From JBDTVS01 sp040007095 (GTDB lineage Bacteria; Acidobacteriota; Vicinamibacteria; Vicinamibacterales; CAVVIG01): a stretch of 64,000 nucleotides of DNA. Position numbers and translations under genes: made by a program. Location of the stretch: contig JBDTVS010000117.1 in the NCBI GenBank assembly GCA_040007095.1, positions 62,001-126,000 of the forward strand, in the 5' to 3' direction. The notes below the pieces were generated by a model. It was not told the origin of the DNA. It saw only the letters and a list, made by a program, of their open reading frames with translations, and did no database searches. Below, piece after piece: positions 51,710-61,500 of this stretch. Within the stretch, counting starts at the first letter, position 1. Every line of letters starts with the position of its first letter.

Positions 51710-51773
51710 ACCACCGAGATCACCGAGAAGAATCCTGATGTTCTATCTCGGTGCACTCGGTGTGCTCGGCGGT
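51710..51773. repeat. Dispersed repeat, family B copy between convergent genes
   Basis: ACCACCGAG (51710-51718) faces CTCGGCGGT (51765-51773), 8 of 9 complementary, with inner CTCGGTGCACTCGGTGTG units. It lies between the converging MFS and NHL genes and could act as a bidirectional terminator. Confidence 0.65.
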
Positions 51774-51800
51774 AGATGCCTCCGCGGGCTCCGTTGACGT

Positions 51801-52898
51801 TTAACGTCGTACGGTGCTGGCCGCTGTCGACGGCGGGTGCAGGATCAGCTTCTGCACGCGCCAGTTCGACGTCTCGGCGGCGTAGATTTCGTACTCCGAA
51901 GGGCAGGCCAGCGCGTGGGCGCCGGAGAACTGCTTCAGCTCGCGCCCTGAGCGGCCGATGACGCCGAGCACCTTGCCATCGAGGGACACCTTGAAAATCC
52001 GGCCCGGATAGGTCGATTCGCCGACGAACATCACTTGATTGCCGGTCGGCGTGATGCAAATGGAGTTGGGCTGTCCGATGACCGCGGCCAGCCGCGCCCC
52101 GGTCGGCGTGTTCCCGTTCACCGGACGGGTCCTGGTGTCAGGGGGGACATCAATCGCGAACATCCGGAGGAACTTGCCGTCGGTATCGAAGACCTGAATG
52201 CGCCGGTTCGAGCGATCACCGACGTAGACGTTGTTGTTTCGATCCACGGCGATGGCGTGGGGCAGGCGGAATTGTCCTGGACCGGTCCCACTTTCGCCCC
52301 ACGACTTCACCCAGTCGCCGTGCTTGTCGTACTTGGCTACGCGCGAGTTGACGTAGCCGTCGCTGATGTAGGTGTTGCCTTCAGAGTCCCACGCGACGTC
52401 GGTCGGCTGACGGAAAAGGCCATCCACCGGCGGGAGCGGAGGATTGACATTTTCCCAGGCCTTGGTTTCGCCGTCGGCCGATTCCTTCCGACGGCCGAAG
52501 ACCCAGACGACCTGGCCGGCCTGATTGAACTTGATAATCATGTCGGAACCCTTGTCGATGGCCCAGATGTTGTCGTCTTTGTCGATCCGCACGCTGTGCG
52601 CGAAGGACCACCCGTAGAGGCCTTTGCCGATTTCCCGCAGGAACTCTCCTTTGGGACCGAACTCGAGCAACTGCGCCGCGGTGGGCGCGTACGCCGGACC
52701 ATTGGCGCTGTTCGATCGAGTGAAAACAAAGACGTGGCCCTTCGAATTGACGGCCACGCCCGGTACCTCGCCGAAATTCATCCCGGACGGAAGCTTCAGG
52801 AAGTTGGGAACGGAATCGAACGGCAGTTCAGGAACGTTTTGCTGGGCGAATGCTGGAACGGCCAGCAGCAACGACAAGACGAGCAGACAGATTTTCAT
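51801..52898 (-). CDS. Secreted NHL-repeat beta-propeller protein
   Basis: The 365-residue product has a signal peptide (MKICLLVLSLLLAVPAFAQ) and a six-bladed NHL/peptidyl-glycine-lyase-like propeller. Visible blades are HSVRIDKDDNIWAIDKGSD, PTDVAWDSEGNTYISDGYVN and HAIAVDRNNNVYVGDRSNR. Start 52898 has GGGAGG 5 nt upstream; the preceding ATG is too close. Peptidylglycine lyase activity needs further ligands I cannot confirm, so it is left as a propeller protein. Confidence 0.87.
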   Translation of the reverse strand: MKICLLVLSLLLAVPAFAQQNVPELPFDSVPNFLKLPSGMNFGEVPGVAVNSKGHVFVFTRSNSANGPAYAPTAAQLLEFGPKGEFLREIGKGLYGWSFAHSVRIDKDDNIWAIDKGSDMIIKFNQAGQVVWVFGRRKESADGETKAWENVNPPLPPVDGLFRQPTDVAWDSEGNTYISDGYVNSRVAKYDKHGDWVKSWGESGTGPGQFRLPHAIAVDRNNNVYVGDRSNRRIQVFDTDGKFLRMFAIDVPPDTRTRPVNGNTPTGARLAAVIGQPNSICITPTGNQVMFVGESTYPGRIFKVSLDGKVLGVIGRSGRELKQFSGAHALACPSEYEIYAAETSNWRVQKLILHPPSTAASTVRR

Positions 52899-52936
52899 CA
52901 TGGCCTCCCGGCGGCATGATTTTAGCGGGCCTTGCG

Positions 52937-53254
52937 TCAGGATCGGTGGGCTTTGTCGCCTCTCACGTCCCAGGCGCCCGGCTGAAGATAGTGGAACCGA
53001 ATCAAATAGACGTTGTCGCCGCTGCCATGCTTCGCGGTCTCGAGCAGGTCCTGCACGCTGCTGAACCCCGACTCGCGCGCAAGATCGTGCGTGATATCCG
53101 CCAAGGCCATCGGCACAATCGAATCGACGACAATCTGCCCCTCCTCCATGCGGTATCGACCGCCCACCTTGACGTGAGGCCGCGTCCAGATACGAACGCT
53201 GCACCGGATCCGCCCTCGACGAATTCCCTCACGAAGTTGTCTGGCGAACACCAC
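52937..53254 (-). CDS. ASCH-like domain protein
   Basis: The 105-residue protein starts at GTG 53254 (or 53251). Its pattern, LREGIRRGRIRCSVRIWTRP then VKVGGRYRMEEGQIVVDSI, then ADITHDLARESGF and VYLIRFHYLQP, fits the ASCH (PUA-like RNA-binding) fold with its basic groove. Role is unknown; ASCH proteins often bind RNA or modified nucleosides. It stands alone, 38 nt upstream of the NHL gene on the same strand. Confidence 0.65.
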   Translation of the reverse strand: MVFARQLREGIRRGRIRCSVRIWTRPHVKVGGRYRMEEGQIVVDSIVPMALADITHDLARESGFSSVQDLLETAKHGSGDNVYLIRFHYLQPGAWDVRGDKAHRS

Positions 53255-53355
53255 GAACGAGAGCTTAGAACAGTTTCAGACACGGCTGCGTGTCGCCATT
53301 GAATCGTCGTATCCTCTGATGGGCGCGAAGTACTAAGCCCGACTCGAGGCGAACG

Positions 53356-54606
53356 ATGAACAAACTTTCCATGTTTCTGGCCGCGGCTGCGGTGACGTGT
53401 TTCTCCCTCGTCGGCGCGGCGGCGGACTGGCCGCAGTGGCGCGGCCCGCAGCGCACGGGGATTTCCACCGAGACCGGTCTGCTCCAGGAATGGCCCGCGG
53501 GCGGACCGAAACTCCTGTGGCGGGTGAATAACATCGGCTCCGGTTTCTCGACGCCTTCAGTGGTGGGCGACCGGCTGTACCTCCTGACCAACGAGGGCCT
53601 CGCCAACGAGTACGTGCGCGCGCTGAACGTCAGCGACGGCCAGCTGGCCTGGTCCGTTCGCATCGGCAAGGTCGGCAACGCCGATCAGCAGCCGGCGTAT
53701 CCGGGGACGCGATCGACGCCGACGGTCGACGGAGACGTGCTCTATGCGCTCGGATCGGATGGCGACCTGGTGGCCCTCGACCTGCGGACCGGCCAGGTGC
53801 GCTGGAAGAAGAACGTGCGGATGGAATTCGGCGGCGAGCCCGGAACCTGGGGCTATGCGGAATCTCCGCTGGTCGACGGTGACACACTCGTCGTCACACC
53901 GGGCGGACGCACGTCGCTCGTGGCCCTGAACAAGAAGACGGGCGCGGTCATCTGGCGATCGGTCGTGCCGGGCGCGGAGACGGCAGGGTATGCCTCCATC
54001 GCCATCGTGCAGACCGGCGCGGTGAAGCAGTACGTGACATTCCTCCAGAAAGGCGTGGTCGGCGTCGATGCGGCCTCGGGCGCCTTCCTCTGGCGCGATA
54101 ACCGGACCGGGGACGGCAGTGCCGCCAACATCCCAACTCCCGTCGTCAGCGGCAGCGGCGTCTACAACGCCACAAGTCAGGGTGGAGGCGCGCTGGTAAA
54201 GCTCCGCGTCGCGGCCGGGAAAGTGACCGCACAGCCGGCCTATCACGAGCGGCGGCTACCCGGCTCGAATGGTGGATCCGTGGTGATCGACGGGTATCTC
54301 TACGGGACCAACGCCACCTCGCTCCTGTGCGTCGACTTCGCGACCGGCGCCGTCAAGTGGCAGGAGCGTGGCATCGGCACCGCGTCGCTGGCCTACGCCG
54401 ACGGCAGGCTGTACGTGCGCGGCGAAGATGGTGATGTCGCCCTGGTCGAGCTGTCGCCAGTTGTCTATCGTGAGAAGGGCCGCTTCACGCCTCCCGGGGC
54501 GCCCGACCGTGGACAGGCGAAAGCCTGGCCGCACCCGGTCGTGGCGAACGGACGCCTGTACGTCCGCGACCTCGGCACGCTCTGGAGTTACGACGTCAGG
54601 CGGTAG
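53356..54606 (+). CDS. Secreted PQQ-like beta-propeller protein (WPQWRGP family)
   Basis: The 416-residue product has a signal peptide (MNKLSMFLAAAAVTCFSLVG), then ADWPQWRGPQRTGIS. Blades follow with the pattern LVALDLRTGQVRWKKNVRM and LVALNKKTGAVIWRSVVPGA. It is first of three tandem plus-strand paralogues. No catalytic site is visible; periplasmic. Confidence 0.87.
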   Translation: MNKLSMFLAAAAVTCFSLVGAAADWPQWRGPQRTGISTETGLLQEWPAGGPKLLWRVNNIGSGFSTPSVVGDRLYLLTNEGLANEYVRALNVSDGQLAWSVRIGKVGNADQQPAYPGTRSTPTVDGDVLYALGSDGDLVALDLRTGQVRWKKNVRMEFGGEPGTWGYAESPLVDGDTLVVTPGGRTSLVALNKKTGAVIWRSVVPGAETAGYASIAIVQTGAVKQYVTFLQKGVVGVDAASGAFLWRDNRTGDGSAANIPTPVVSGSGVYNATSQGGGALVKLRVAAGKVTAQPAYHERRLPGSNGGSVVIDGYLYGTNATSLLCVDFATGAVKWQERGIGTASLAYADGRLYVRGEDGDVALVELSPVVYREKGRFTPPGAPDRGQAKAWPHPVVANGRLYVRDLGTLWSYDVRR

Positions 54607-54891
54607 GATTGATGAGATCGAAGTCGATTTTGCTGGGAAAGCTCGCCACCATTCTGAGTAGCCCGACCGCGGCTCTTTACGCGAAACTGCAAAAACGCTT
54701 GCCTTGCGACGGGGCGATCAGTCCCAGGCCGTCTTTCCGTTTATACTTTCTTAATGCTCTGGGCCGATTGGATCAACGTCTTGGGCAGCCTTGCATGGTC
54801 GCGTAGGACAGCCACCGGAATGCCTCGCCGGCCCGGTGGCTAGACGCGGACAGGCCATTTGCTTCAAACCGACTCAGCATCGGAGCAACCT

Positions 54892-56223
54892 ATGATGCGC
54901 GCGCTTCGAATCGGCGTGGCCCTGACAATGATGGCCGGCGGATCGGTCGCGGCCGCAGACTGGCCGCAATGGCGCGGACCGTTCGGCACCGGGGCGACGG
55001 ATGAATTGGACCTGCCGACCCGCTGGAGCGCCACCGAGAACATCGCCTGGAAGTCCAGCCTCGGCGGCGTCGGCGTCTCGTCGCCGATAGTCGCCGGCAA
55101 TCTGGTGTTCGTCACGTCTCAGATCGGCGTGGGTGTCAGCCGTCAGGGCCCACGACTGGCCCAGGGCACTGACAGCGCTGGCGCCGAACGTTCGCTGGCG
55201 AAAGCAGGGGCCGGCTCCGCGGCCGACAAAGTGTTCTTTCTGCTCGAGGCGTTCGATCGCGCCAACGGACGCCGGGCGTGGGAATACCGTATCGAGGCAG
55301 TCGGACCACTCCCGTCGGTGCACGACAAACACAATCTCGCCTCGCCAAGCCCTGTCACCGACGGACAACTTGTCTACGCGTGGTTCGGGACCGGCCAGGT
55401 CGTCGCGCTCGACCTGAGCGGAAAGCTCGTATGGCAGCGTCACCTGGGACAGGAAAACTCGCCGTTCGACATCAACTGGGGACATTCCAGCTCGCCCACG
55501 CTGTACCAGGACACCTTGATCCTGTTGTGCGATCACGCGCCCTCGTCGTACCTCCTCGCGGTGGACAAGAAGACCGGCAAGGATCGCTGGAAAGCCGACA
55601 GGGGCAAGGGGCGTCTGTCTTACACCACGCCGTTCGTGGTGCAAGCGGGCGGCGGTCCCGAGCTCCTCGTCAACTCCAGCGAGCGCGTCGATGCGTACGA
55701 CCCGCGAACCGGCGCGACTCTGTGGCACGTGGGCGGGTCGAACCAGTTTCCGATTCCGGTGCCGACATTCGGCAACGGCGTGATCTACTTGACGCGCGGG
55801 TACCGAAGCGGTCCTTATCTGGCCGTCAGGCCGGGCGGCCGCGGTGACGTCTCCTCGTCCCACGTGGTCTGGGAAGTCGCGACCGGTGCACCCTACATTT
55901 CGTCGCTCGTGTACCACGGCGGCCTGTTGTACATGGCGAGCGACGTCGGCGCGATCTCCGTGATCGACGCCGAGACGGGACGGCGTCTCTGGCAGGAGCG
56001 AGTCAACGGACTGTTCAGCGCGTCGCCGGTGGCGGGAGACGGCAAGATCTACTTCGTCAGCGAAACCGGAGAAGTGATCGTGCTGCGCGCCGGGCGAGAA
56101 CCGCAGGTGATCGCGCGCAACGATATCGGCGAGCGCCTGATCGCCGGACCGGCTATCTCGAACGGCCAGATCTTCCTGCGCAGCGACGGCGCACTGTTCG
56201 CCGTCGGCAAGCCGCGCCAGTAG
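54892..56223 (+). CDS. Secreted PQQ-like beta-propeller protein (WPQWRGP family)
   Basis: The 443-residue product starts at ATG 54892, with GGAG 7 nt upstream and a second ATG directly after. A signal peptide is followed by ADWPQWRGPFGTGATDELDL, and propeller blades include LLAVDKKTGKDRWKADRGKG and ISVIDAETGRRLWQERVNGL. It resembles the 40391-41665 protein more than its direct neighbour (shared RGDVSSSHVVWEV versus RGDVTKSHVLWSS). The 285-nt gap before it (54607-54891) has no supported gene. Confidence 0.87.
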   Translation: MMRALRIGVALTMMAGGSVAAADWPQWRGPFGTGATDELDLPTRWSATENIAWKSSLGGVGVSSPIVAGNLVFVTSQIGVGVSRQGPRLAQGTDSAGAERSLAKAGAGSAADKVFFLLEAFDRANGRRAWEYRIEAVGPLPSVHDKHNLASPSPVTDGQLVYAWFGTGQVVALDLSGKLVWQRHLGQENSPFDINWGHSSSPTLYQDTLILLCDHAPSSYLLAVDKKTGKDRWKADRGKGRLSYTTPFVVQAGGGPELLVNSSERVDAYDPRTGATLWHVGGSNQFPIPVPTFGNGVIYLTRGYRSGPYLAVRPGGRGDVSSSHVVWEVATGAPYISSLVYHGGLLYMASDVGAISVIDAETGRRLWQERVNGLFSASPVAGDGKIYFVSETGEVIVLRAGREPQVIARNDIGERLIAGPAISNGQIFLRSDGALFAVGKPRQ

Positions 56224-56317
56224 GGCGTATCAACCCACGGGCATGGACCGATCGATGCGAAGACGCGGACTTGCGGCAACCAGCCGCCTCGAGCATTTCG
56301 ACAACGCTGTAGCGGTT

Positions 56318-56348
56318 GGTTCGTGTTCTTTGTGTTCTTTGTGGTTGA
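56318..56348. repeat. Dispersed repeat, family A copy (reverse orientation)
   Basis: GTTCGTGTTCTTTGTGTTCT continues with TTGTGGTTGAG, the reverse complement form of the CCACAAAGAACACAAAG pattern. Confidence 0.65.
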
Positions 56349-56436
56349 GAACTCGCGACGTAATTGAGAGAAACACGACGATACGCTTCTCAAAAACGCA
56401 GTAGACAATCCTCGTATCAGATTCGGGCATGTTCAG

Positions 56437-56508
56437 GTCACGAAGACACGAAATCACGAAATCATTCTTGCTGACGACAAGTCTTCGTGACTTCGTGCTT
56501 TCGTGGCC
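56437..56508. repeat. Dispersed repeat, family A, large inverted copy
   Basis: GTCACGAAGAC (56437-56447) is the exact reverse complement of GTCTTCGTGAC (56481-56491). The flanks CACGAAATCACGAAAT and CTTCGTGCTTTCGTGG extend the symmetry imperfectly, so a long hairpin is possible in RNA or single-stranded DNA. Confidence 0.7.
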
Positions 56509-56548
56509 GAAGGCGCTACGACAGAGTGAGAGACGTGGCAGTTCTTCT

Positions 56549-57883
56549 ATGCAGACACGCATGACCAGAGCGACGGCGGCTGCAGGACTCTCGACCATGA
56601 TCGGGCTCGCCGCGCTGGTGTCGGTGCGAGCGGCCGATCCGTCGGCCGACGGCTTCTGGCCACAGTGGCGTGGTCCGTCCGCGACCGGCGTCTCGACACG
56701 CGCAAATCCTCCCGTCGAGTGGAGTGAGACGAAGAACATTCGCTGGAAAGTGGAAATCCCCGGACGAGGGTTCGCCTCGCCGGTCGTCTGGGGCGATCGA
56801 ATCTTTCTCCTGACCGCCGTCCCCGTCGGCGTAGACGGCGCCAGCACTCACGGTCCGCGCGGCAGCATCCAGCCCAGGGACATGCACCGTTTCGTGGTAC
56901 TCGCGCTCGATCGGCGGACCGGCAAGATCGTCTGGGAGCGTACCGCTCGCGAGGGCCGGCCGCACGAGGCGACGCATCAGGACAACGGCACGTGGGCGTC
57001 GAGCTCGGCGATCACCGATGGCCGGCACGTGTTCGCCTGGTTCGAGTCGCAGGGTATGTTCGCGTACGACATGGACGGCACGCTGCTGTGGCAGAAGGAT
57101 CTCGGCGACAAACAGATGCGCCAGCAGTTCGGCGAAGGCAGCACGCCCGCGCTGCACGGCAACCGGATCGTGGTCGTCTGGGACCATCAGGGCCAGTCCT
57201 TCGTCGTCGCGCTCGACGCGCTCACCGGGAACGAGATCTGGCGCGCGGCACGCGACGAGATCGACTCCTGGGCGACGCCGCTCATCGTCGAGCACGAGGG
57301 CCGCGCGCAGGTCGTGACCAACGGAATGAACCGGCTGCGCAGCTACGACCTGGAGACCGGCAAGATCGTCTGGGACAGTCCGGGCACGACGATGAACGCG
57401 ATTCCCTCGCCGGTGGCCGCCGACGGCCTCGTGATTGTGGCGAGCGGCTTCCGCGGCAACAACCTGAAGGCGATCCGGCTCGCCGATGCGCGCGGCGACC
57501 TCGGCGCGTCCAATGCGATCGCCTGGAGCCTGGATCGCGACACGCCGTACGTCCCCTCACCGCTCCTCTACGACGGTATCCTGTACTTGCTGAAGAGCAA
57601 TTCGGGCATCCTCTCGGCCCTCGACGCAAAGACGGGCAAGCCGCACTACCAGCTACGGCGTCTCGAAGGCCTGCCTGAGCTGTTCTCCTCGCCGGTCGGG
57701 GCGAGCGGGCGCGTCTACCTGACTGGTCGCGAGGGCACGACGCTGGTGATCCGACACGGACCTACCTTCGAGGTGCTCGCGAAGAACACGCTGGACGATG
57801 GGTTCGACGCGTCGCCGGCGCTGGTCGACAACGAGATCATCCTGAGGGGCTACCGATACCTCTACAGCGTCGCCGAAAAATGA
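56549..57883 (+). CDS. Secreted PQQ-like beta-propeller protein (WPQWRGP family)
   Basis: ATG 56549 gives 444 residues. A signal peptide (ATAAAGLSTMIGLAALVSVR) precedes GFWPQWRGPSATGVS and blades such as VLALDRRTGKIVWERTAREG and VVALDALTGNEIWRAARDE. Third of the tandem set. The frame extends upstream into a repeat and was trimmed for that reason. Confidence 0.86.
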   Translation: MQTRMTRATAAAGLSTMIGLAALVSVRAADPSADGFWPQWRGPSATGVSTRANPPVEWSETKNIRWKVEIPGRGFASPVVWGDRIFLLTAVPVGVDGASTHGPRGSIQPRDMHRFVVLALDRRTGKIVWERTAREGRPHEATHQDNGTWASSSAITDGRHVFAWFESQGMFAYDMDGTLLWQKDLGDKQMRQQFGEGSTPALHGNRIVVVWDHQGQSFVVALDALTGNEIWRAARDEIDSWATPLIVEHEGRAQVVTNGMNRLRSYDLETGKIVWDSPGTTMNAIPSPVAADGLVIVASGFRGNNLKAIRLADARGDLGASNAIAWSLDRDTPYVPSPLLYDGILYLLKSNSGILSALDAKTGKPHYQLRRLEGLPELFSSPVGASGRVYLTGREGTTLVIRHGPTFEVLAKNTLDDGFDASPALVDNEIILRGYRYLYSVAEK

Positions 57884-57895
57884 CCGGTGGCGCGG

Positions 57896-57919
57896 ACCAC
57901 AAGCACACGAAGAACACGT
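57896..57919. repeat. Dispersed repeat, family A copy (short)
   Basis: ACCACAAGCACACGAAGAAC followed by ACGT, just downstream of the third propeller and next to the recombinase relic. Confidence 0.5.
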
Positions 57920-57934
57920 TGAGTGTCTAGGCCG

Positions 57935-58032
57935 GGCCTTCGGTGCGGCGAATCGCGCTCAAATGGCGAGACGTCGATCTCGGCAAGCGACAGATCTGCG
58001 TGGAGACATTTTTGAGACGCCAATTCGATTAA
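57935..58032 (+). pseudogene. Tyrosine recombinase (phage integrase) fragment, frameshifted
   Basis: GLRCGE is encoded at 57935-57952. Then, in a frame shifted by one base, IALKWRDVDLGKRQICVETF runs to a stop at 58030-58032. The pattern GLRxGE-ALxLKWxDVDL is the conserved box I region of phage-type integrases, including its catalytic Arg. Only this part remains. It abuts the end of the defence-like operon. Confidence 0.6.
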
Positions 58033-58241
58033 ACTGGTGCGGTCTCCAACGCCACGTGTACGGAGTCGGATTCGGGGACCGAGAAATTGAGCTTCTCGAA
58101 GCCTATCACTCGGCCCGAGCGGTCCTTCATCAGCACCACCTCGTCGCCGGTCTCTTCGGACACGTACTCCAACGCGGGGTCTGTGAACCAGACAGTCAGC
58201 GTCTGACCTTCCCGGTCGTGAAACACCTTCACTTCGGCCAT
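58029..58241 (-). CDS. DUF2283 family small protein
   Basis: The 70-residue product reads MAEVKVFHDREGQTLTVWFT and then GDEVVLMKDRSGRVIGFEKL, the DUF2283 pattern (two-strand repeats, DxxGxxxGfE). Such proteins are often encoded directly after a small toxin-like DUF4258-type partner. Here the preceding gene is that partner, overlapping by 13 nt but frameshifted. A possible antitoxin, by context only. The stop overlaps the integrase relic. Confidence 0.8.
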   Translation of the reverse strand: MAEVKVFHDREGQTLTVWFTDPALEYVSEETGDEVVLMKDRSGRVIGFEKLNFSVPESDSVHVALETAPV

Positions 58242-58560
58242 ATTCGGACGCCTTCCTTGATCGCATCGGTCGGATAGGCGGTGATGAGAAACGCGCCTCA
58301 GCCGCCCGCTTCGCGACCGCGCAGGCCCAGCGTTTTGTCGCCTCCGCCTTGTAAAAGAGTAGCACCTGCGAGTCGATCCGGCTTTGGCGGACCTCCTCGG
58401 GAGCCGCCAACGCGGACCGCACGAACTCTTCCCTTCCGGTCATGACCGGGTGCTTCGTCTTGATGATCAGGTTCCAGCGAGCGACTGTTACCCGAACGCT
58501 GAACCCCAGGGGCGTCCGGGCTTCGAAGAGAATATCGGCGTCCACAGGCACGTCCGACAT
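58229..58560 (-). pseudogene. DUF4258/RelE-like small protein, split by a one-base frameshift
   Basis: From ATG 58560 the frame reads MSDVPVDADILFEARTPLGF, then WNLIIKTKHPVMTGREEFVR and LLFYKAEATKRWACAVAKRA. A -1 shift near 58285 restores the expected ending FLITAYPTDAIKEGVRIWPK and a TGA at 58229-58231. Without the shift the ORF runs on into unrelated Arg/Ser-rich sequence. The ATG overlaps the helicase stop (TGATG). Known relatives pair with DUF2283 proteins, as here. This could be a true mutation, a sequencing error, or programmed frameshifting; no slippery heptamer was recognised. Confidence 0.65.
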
Positions 58561-61500
58561 CAGGCGACAGCCGCTGCGAATTGAGCAAATAGGTCGCCTG
58601 GCACCGAATGATCGAGTCGCCAAGTGACAGCCATCGGTAACTCTCCCTCATGTTTCACGTACCTCGCCGGCCCAAGGAACCAGAATGCCCTGTCGTCGCT
58701 GCGGAGCCGCGCGAACAACATGACCGATGATCCCAGGACCTCGTGCTGCTGGTACCGATGGCCGGTATCGCTGTCGGCACGTGTGGCTGACTGGCTCTCC
58801 CAATGAATTAGGTCGCGGCTGATGGCATAGTCGCGGTAGCGAGTCGTGGGCGAGAACTGTCCGGTTGTCTTGTCGAGCGTGAAGGCAAGCAGATCAGCGC
58901 GCGACTCCTTCGCCCAATAGACGCCGGTCTGCCAGGGTACCACCTTCGCGTGTCCGCCAATGCCGAACGCGGCAAGGATCTCAATCCGCGAGTATCGGGC
59001 GTGAACCAGCACAGGCCCATCAGGATGCGTGACCAACGTCTGCTGAACATGGTCGATGCGTTCCGCGAGGACCTCGAGCAGGTCCAACAACTCCGCTCGA
59101 ACCTGCGGGTGCGCCCACACGATTGCGCTCGCCTCCTCGAGGCTCATTGCCCTGTTGATCACGCGGTCCGCAACGGACGCGACTAGCATGCGAACGAGCT
59201 GACGCTCACGCCGTGACAGTGCTGCCAGATCCGGCGGGTTGGGCTCCGACAGCCATCTGCGGTACGAGCCGATTCTGAGAAAGTCGTCAATGTGCAGCAG
59301 CCGACCGCAAGCTTGTCGAAGGAGCACTTCGCGGGAACCGGCGGGTCCGACCGAAAGGCCGGCGCCCTCTCGAAGATCAGAGAATGTCTTCCTACCTGTG
59401 TAGATGTCCTCGGGTTCGAGACCCGTCTCGTCGAGGAACCGGTGCAGCGTGATGGTGTTGTCGCCCCGCGCGACCAACCGGAGTTCTTCGACCTTCTCTG
59501 GCCATCGCGAGGGCACTGCGGCGCGGATGTTCTCCAGTACAAGCGCTGTTGCGACGCGGTCCAGCTCGAGGTGACAGCCGGCGGGCAAAAACGGAAAGCC
59601 TTCGGTGATTTGTGTCTCAAGATCCTTGCGGCTTCCGCCAAGAAGCGCCCGAAATCGTCGATCGAACCGGAACTCCTTCCGATGATGCCCAACGAAGTCG
59701 AGCACCGTGCACACCGTTTTTCCGACAAGCCGACGGAGCCCTCGACCCAGCTGCTGGAGGAACAGCGTCGGGCTATCCGTCGGGCGAAGCAACAGCAAGG
59801 TGTCCACGGCCGGGATGTCGATGCCCTCATTGAAGAGGTCGACGGAGAAGAGCACGTTGATGCGCCGGGCAGCGAGGTCGGCCAGCGCTCCGGCCCGCTC
59901 CCCGTCTGGGCTGTCTCCCCATACCGCTGTCGAGGCGACTCCTGCCTCTCGAAACACGCGGGCCATGAACCGTGCATGCTCAACGCTCACGCAGAAGCCG
60001 AGAGCGCGCATCCTGCGTGGATCGTCAACGCGCGATATGAGCTGCGCGAGCACATGCCTGGCCCAGACATCATTGGAGGTCAGAAGATTCGAGAGCCCCT
60101 CGACGTCGTACCCGCGACCGCGCCGCCATGGCACCTGACGCAGGTCAAGGCCGTCGTGAATGCCGTAGTACACGAACGGCGAGAGCCGCTGCTGATCGAT
60201 TGCGTCCCACAGCCGCAGCTCGGCGGCAATTCGATTGTCGAACCAGTTCAGCAGAGTGAGGCCATCGCTTCTCTCCGGCGTGGCGGTCAGCCCCAAAAGC
60301 TCGATCGGGGTGACGTGCTCAAGAAGTGCGCGATAGGACGGCGCGGCGGCGTGATGGAATTCATCGACGATAACCACGTCGAAGTGACCGGGCTCGAGCG
60401 ATGCGAGGCCGGCGGCGCTGAGGCTCTGGATCGAAGCGAAGACGTGGTCGAACTGCCGCGGACGTTGCCCGCCGACCCACAGTTCGCCGAACGCATAATC
60501 GCGCACCCCGTGTCGAAACGTCGCCAGGCTTTGCTCGAGGATCTCTTCACGATGGGCCACGAACAGCAGCCTCGAGCGCGGCAGTCGATCTCGAAGCCGC
60601 GCGTAGTCGACCGCGGCCATGACCGTCTTGCCCGTGCCTGTCGCGGAGACGAGGAGGTTGCGATGGTGCCCGCGCTCTCGCGCCAGCGCGATCTGCTCGA
60701 GCAGGCGCTCCTGGAACGGTTCGGGCCGAAGCTCGATCGGACTCAAGAAGACTGCGGGGCCGGCCGACGAGCGAGTCGTTTCGGCGGCAAACGTCTCGGC
60801 GTCATACGAGACGAAATCGCCGCTGTTCCAATAGCTCTCGAACACCGCGGCGACCTTGTCGATGACGTCTGGATTTCGCGCCCCTGACACCCGGACGTTC
60901 CATTCGAGGCCGCTGATCTGCGCCGAGTACGTCAAGTTCGACGAGCCGATGTAGGCGGTCGAGAATCCCGATCGTCGATGAAACAGCCACGCCTTCGCAT
61001 GCAGGCGCGTGGTGCTCATGTCATACGACACGCGGACCTCTGCCCCAAGGTCGCTCAGCGCATCAAGGGCCCGCCCCTCCGTCGACCCCGTATACGTCGT
61101 CGTCAGCACGCGCAACAAACGACCGTTCTGGCAATGGCTGCGAAGCGTGTCGAGCAGCGGCGCGATGCCGCTCCGGCGGATGAACGCCATGACCAGGTCG
61201 ATGCGATCGGCTGAATGCAGTTCGGTGAGCAGTTGATTGCCGACGCGCGGTTCCCCTGGAGCGTTCGTCAGCAATGTCGTGTCGAGAAGCGGGATGAGCG
61301 GTTCCGGCATTTCCTCGAGGCGCCCATCGGGGGTTCTGCCCAGAACAGCACGCAGAACGGTTCCCGGCTCAATCGGCGTGTCGGGACCGGTCTGAGATCC
61401 GCTGATCGTCTGATCGATCTGCTCAATGATTGTTCGAGCGAGCGCGATTCCGACTGCCACTCGATCGGCATCATTGACGCCGGCGATGGCCCGCTGCACA

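Larger units (their letters stand above)
56224..56548. other. Gene-free stretch containing two family A repeats
   Basis: This 325-nt gap separates two tandem propeller genes. It holds a reverse-oriented family A repeat (56318-56348) and a large inverted one (56437-56508). No ORF with coding character was seen; the frame open from 56429 into the next gene is an accident of the repeat. Confidence 0.7.

Noticed and set aside
54609..54806. A 65-codon plus-strand frame after the first tandem propeller
   Set aside because: No Shine-Dalgarno, no family pattern and mixed composition; likely chance.
56429..56548. N-terminal extension of the third tandem propeller
   Set aside because: The extra 40 residues are encoded by a dispersed inverted repeat and precede a normal signal peptide.
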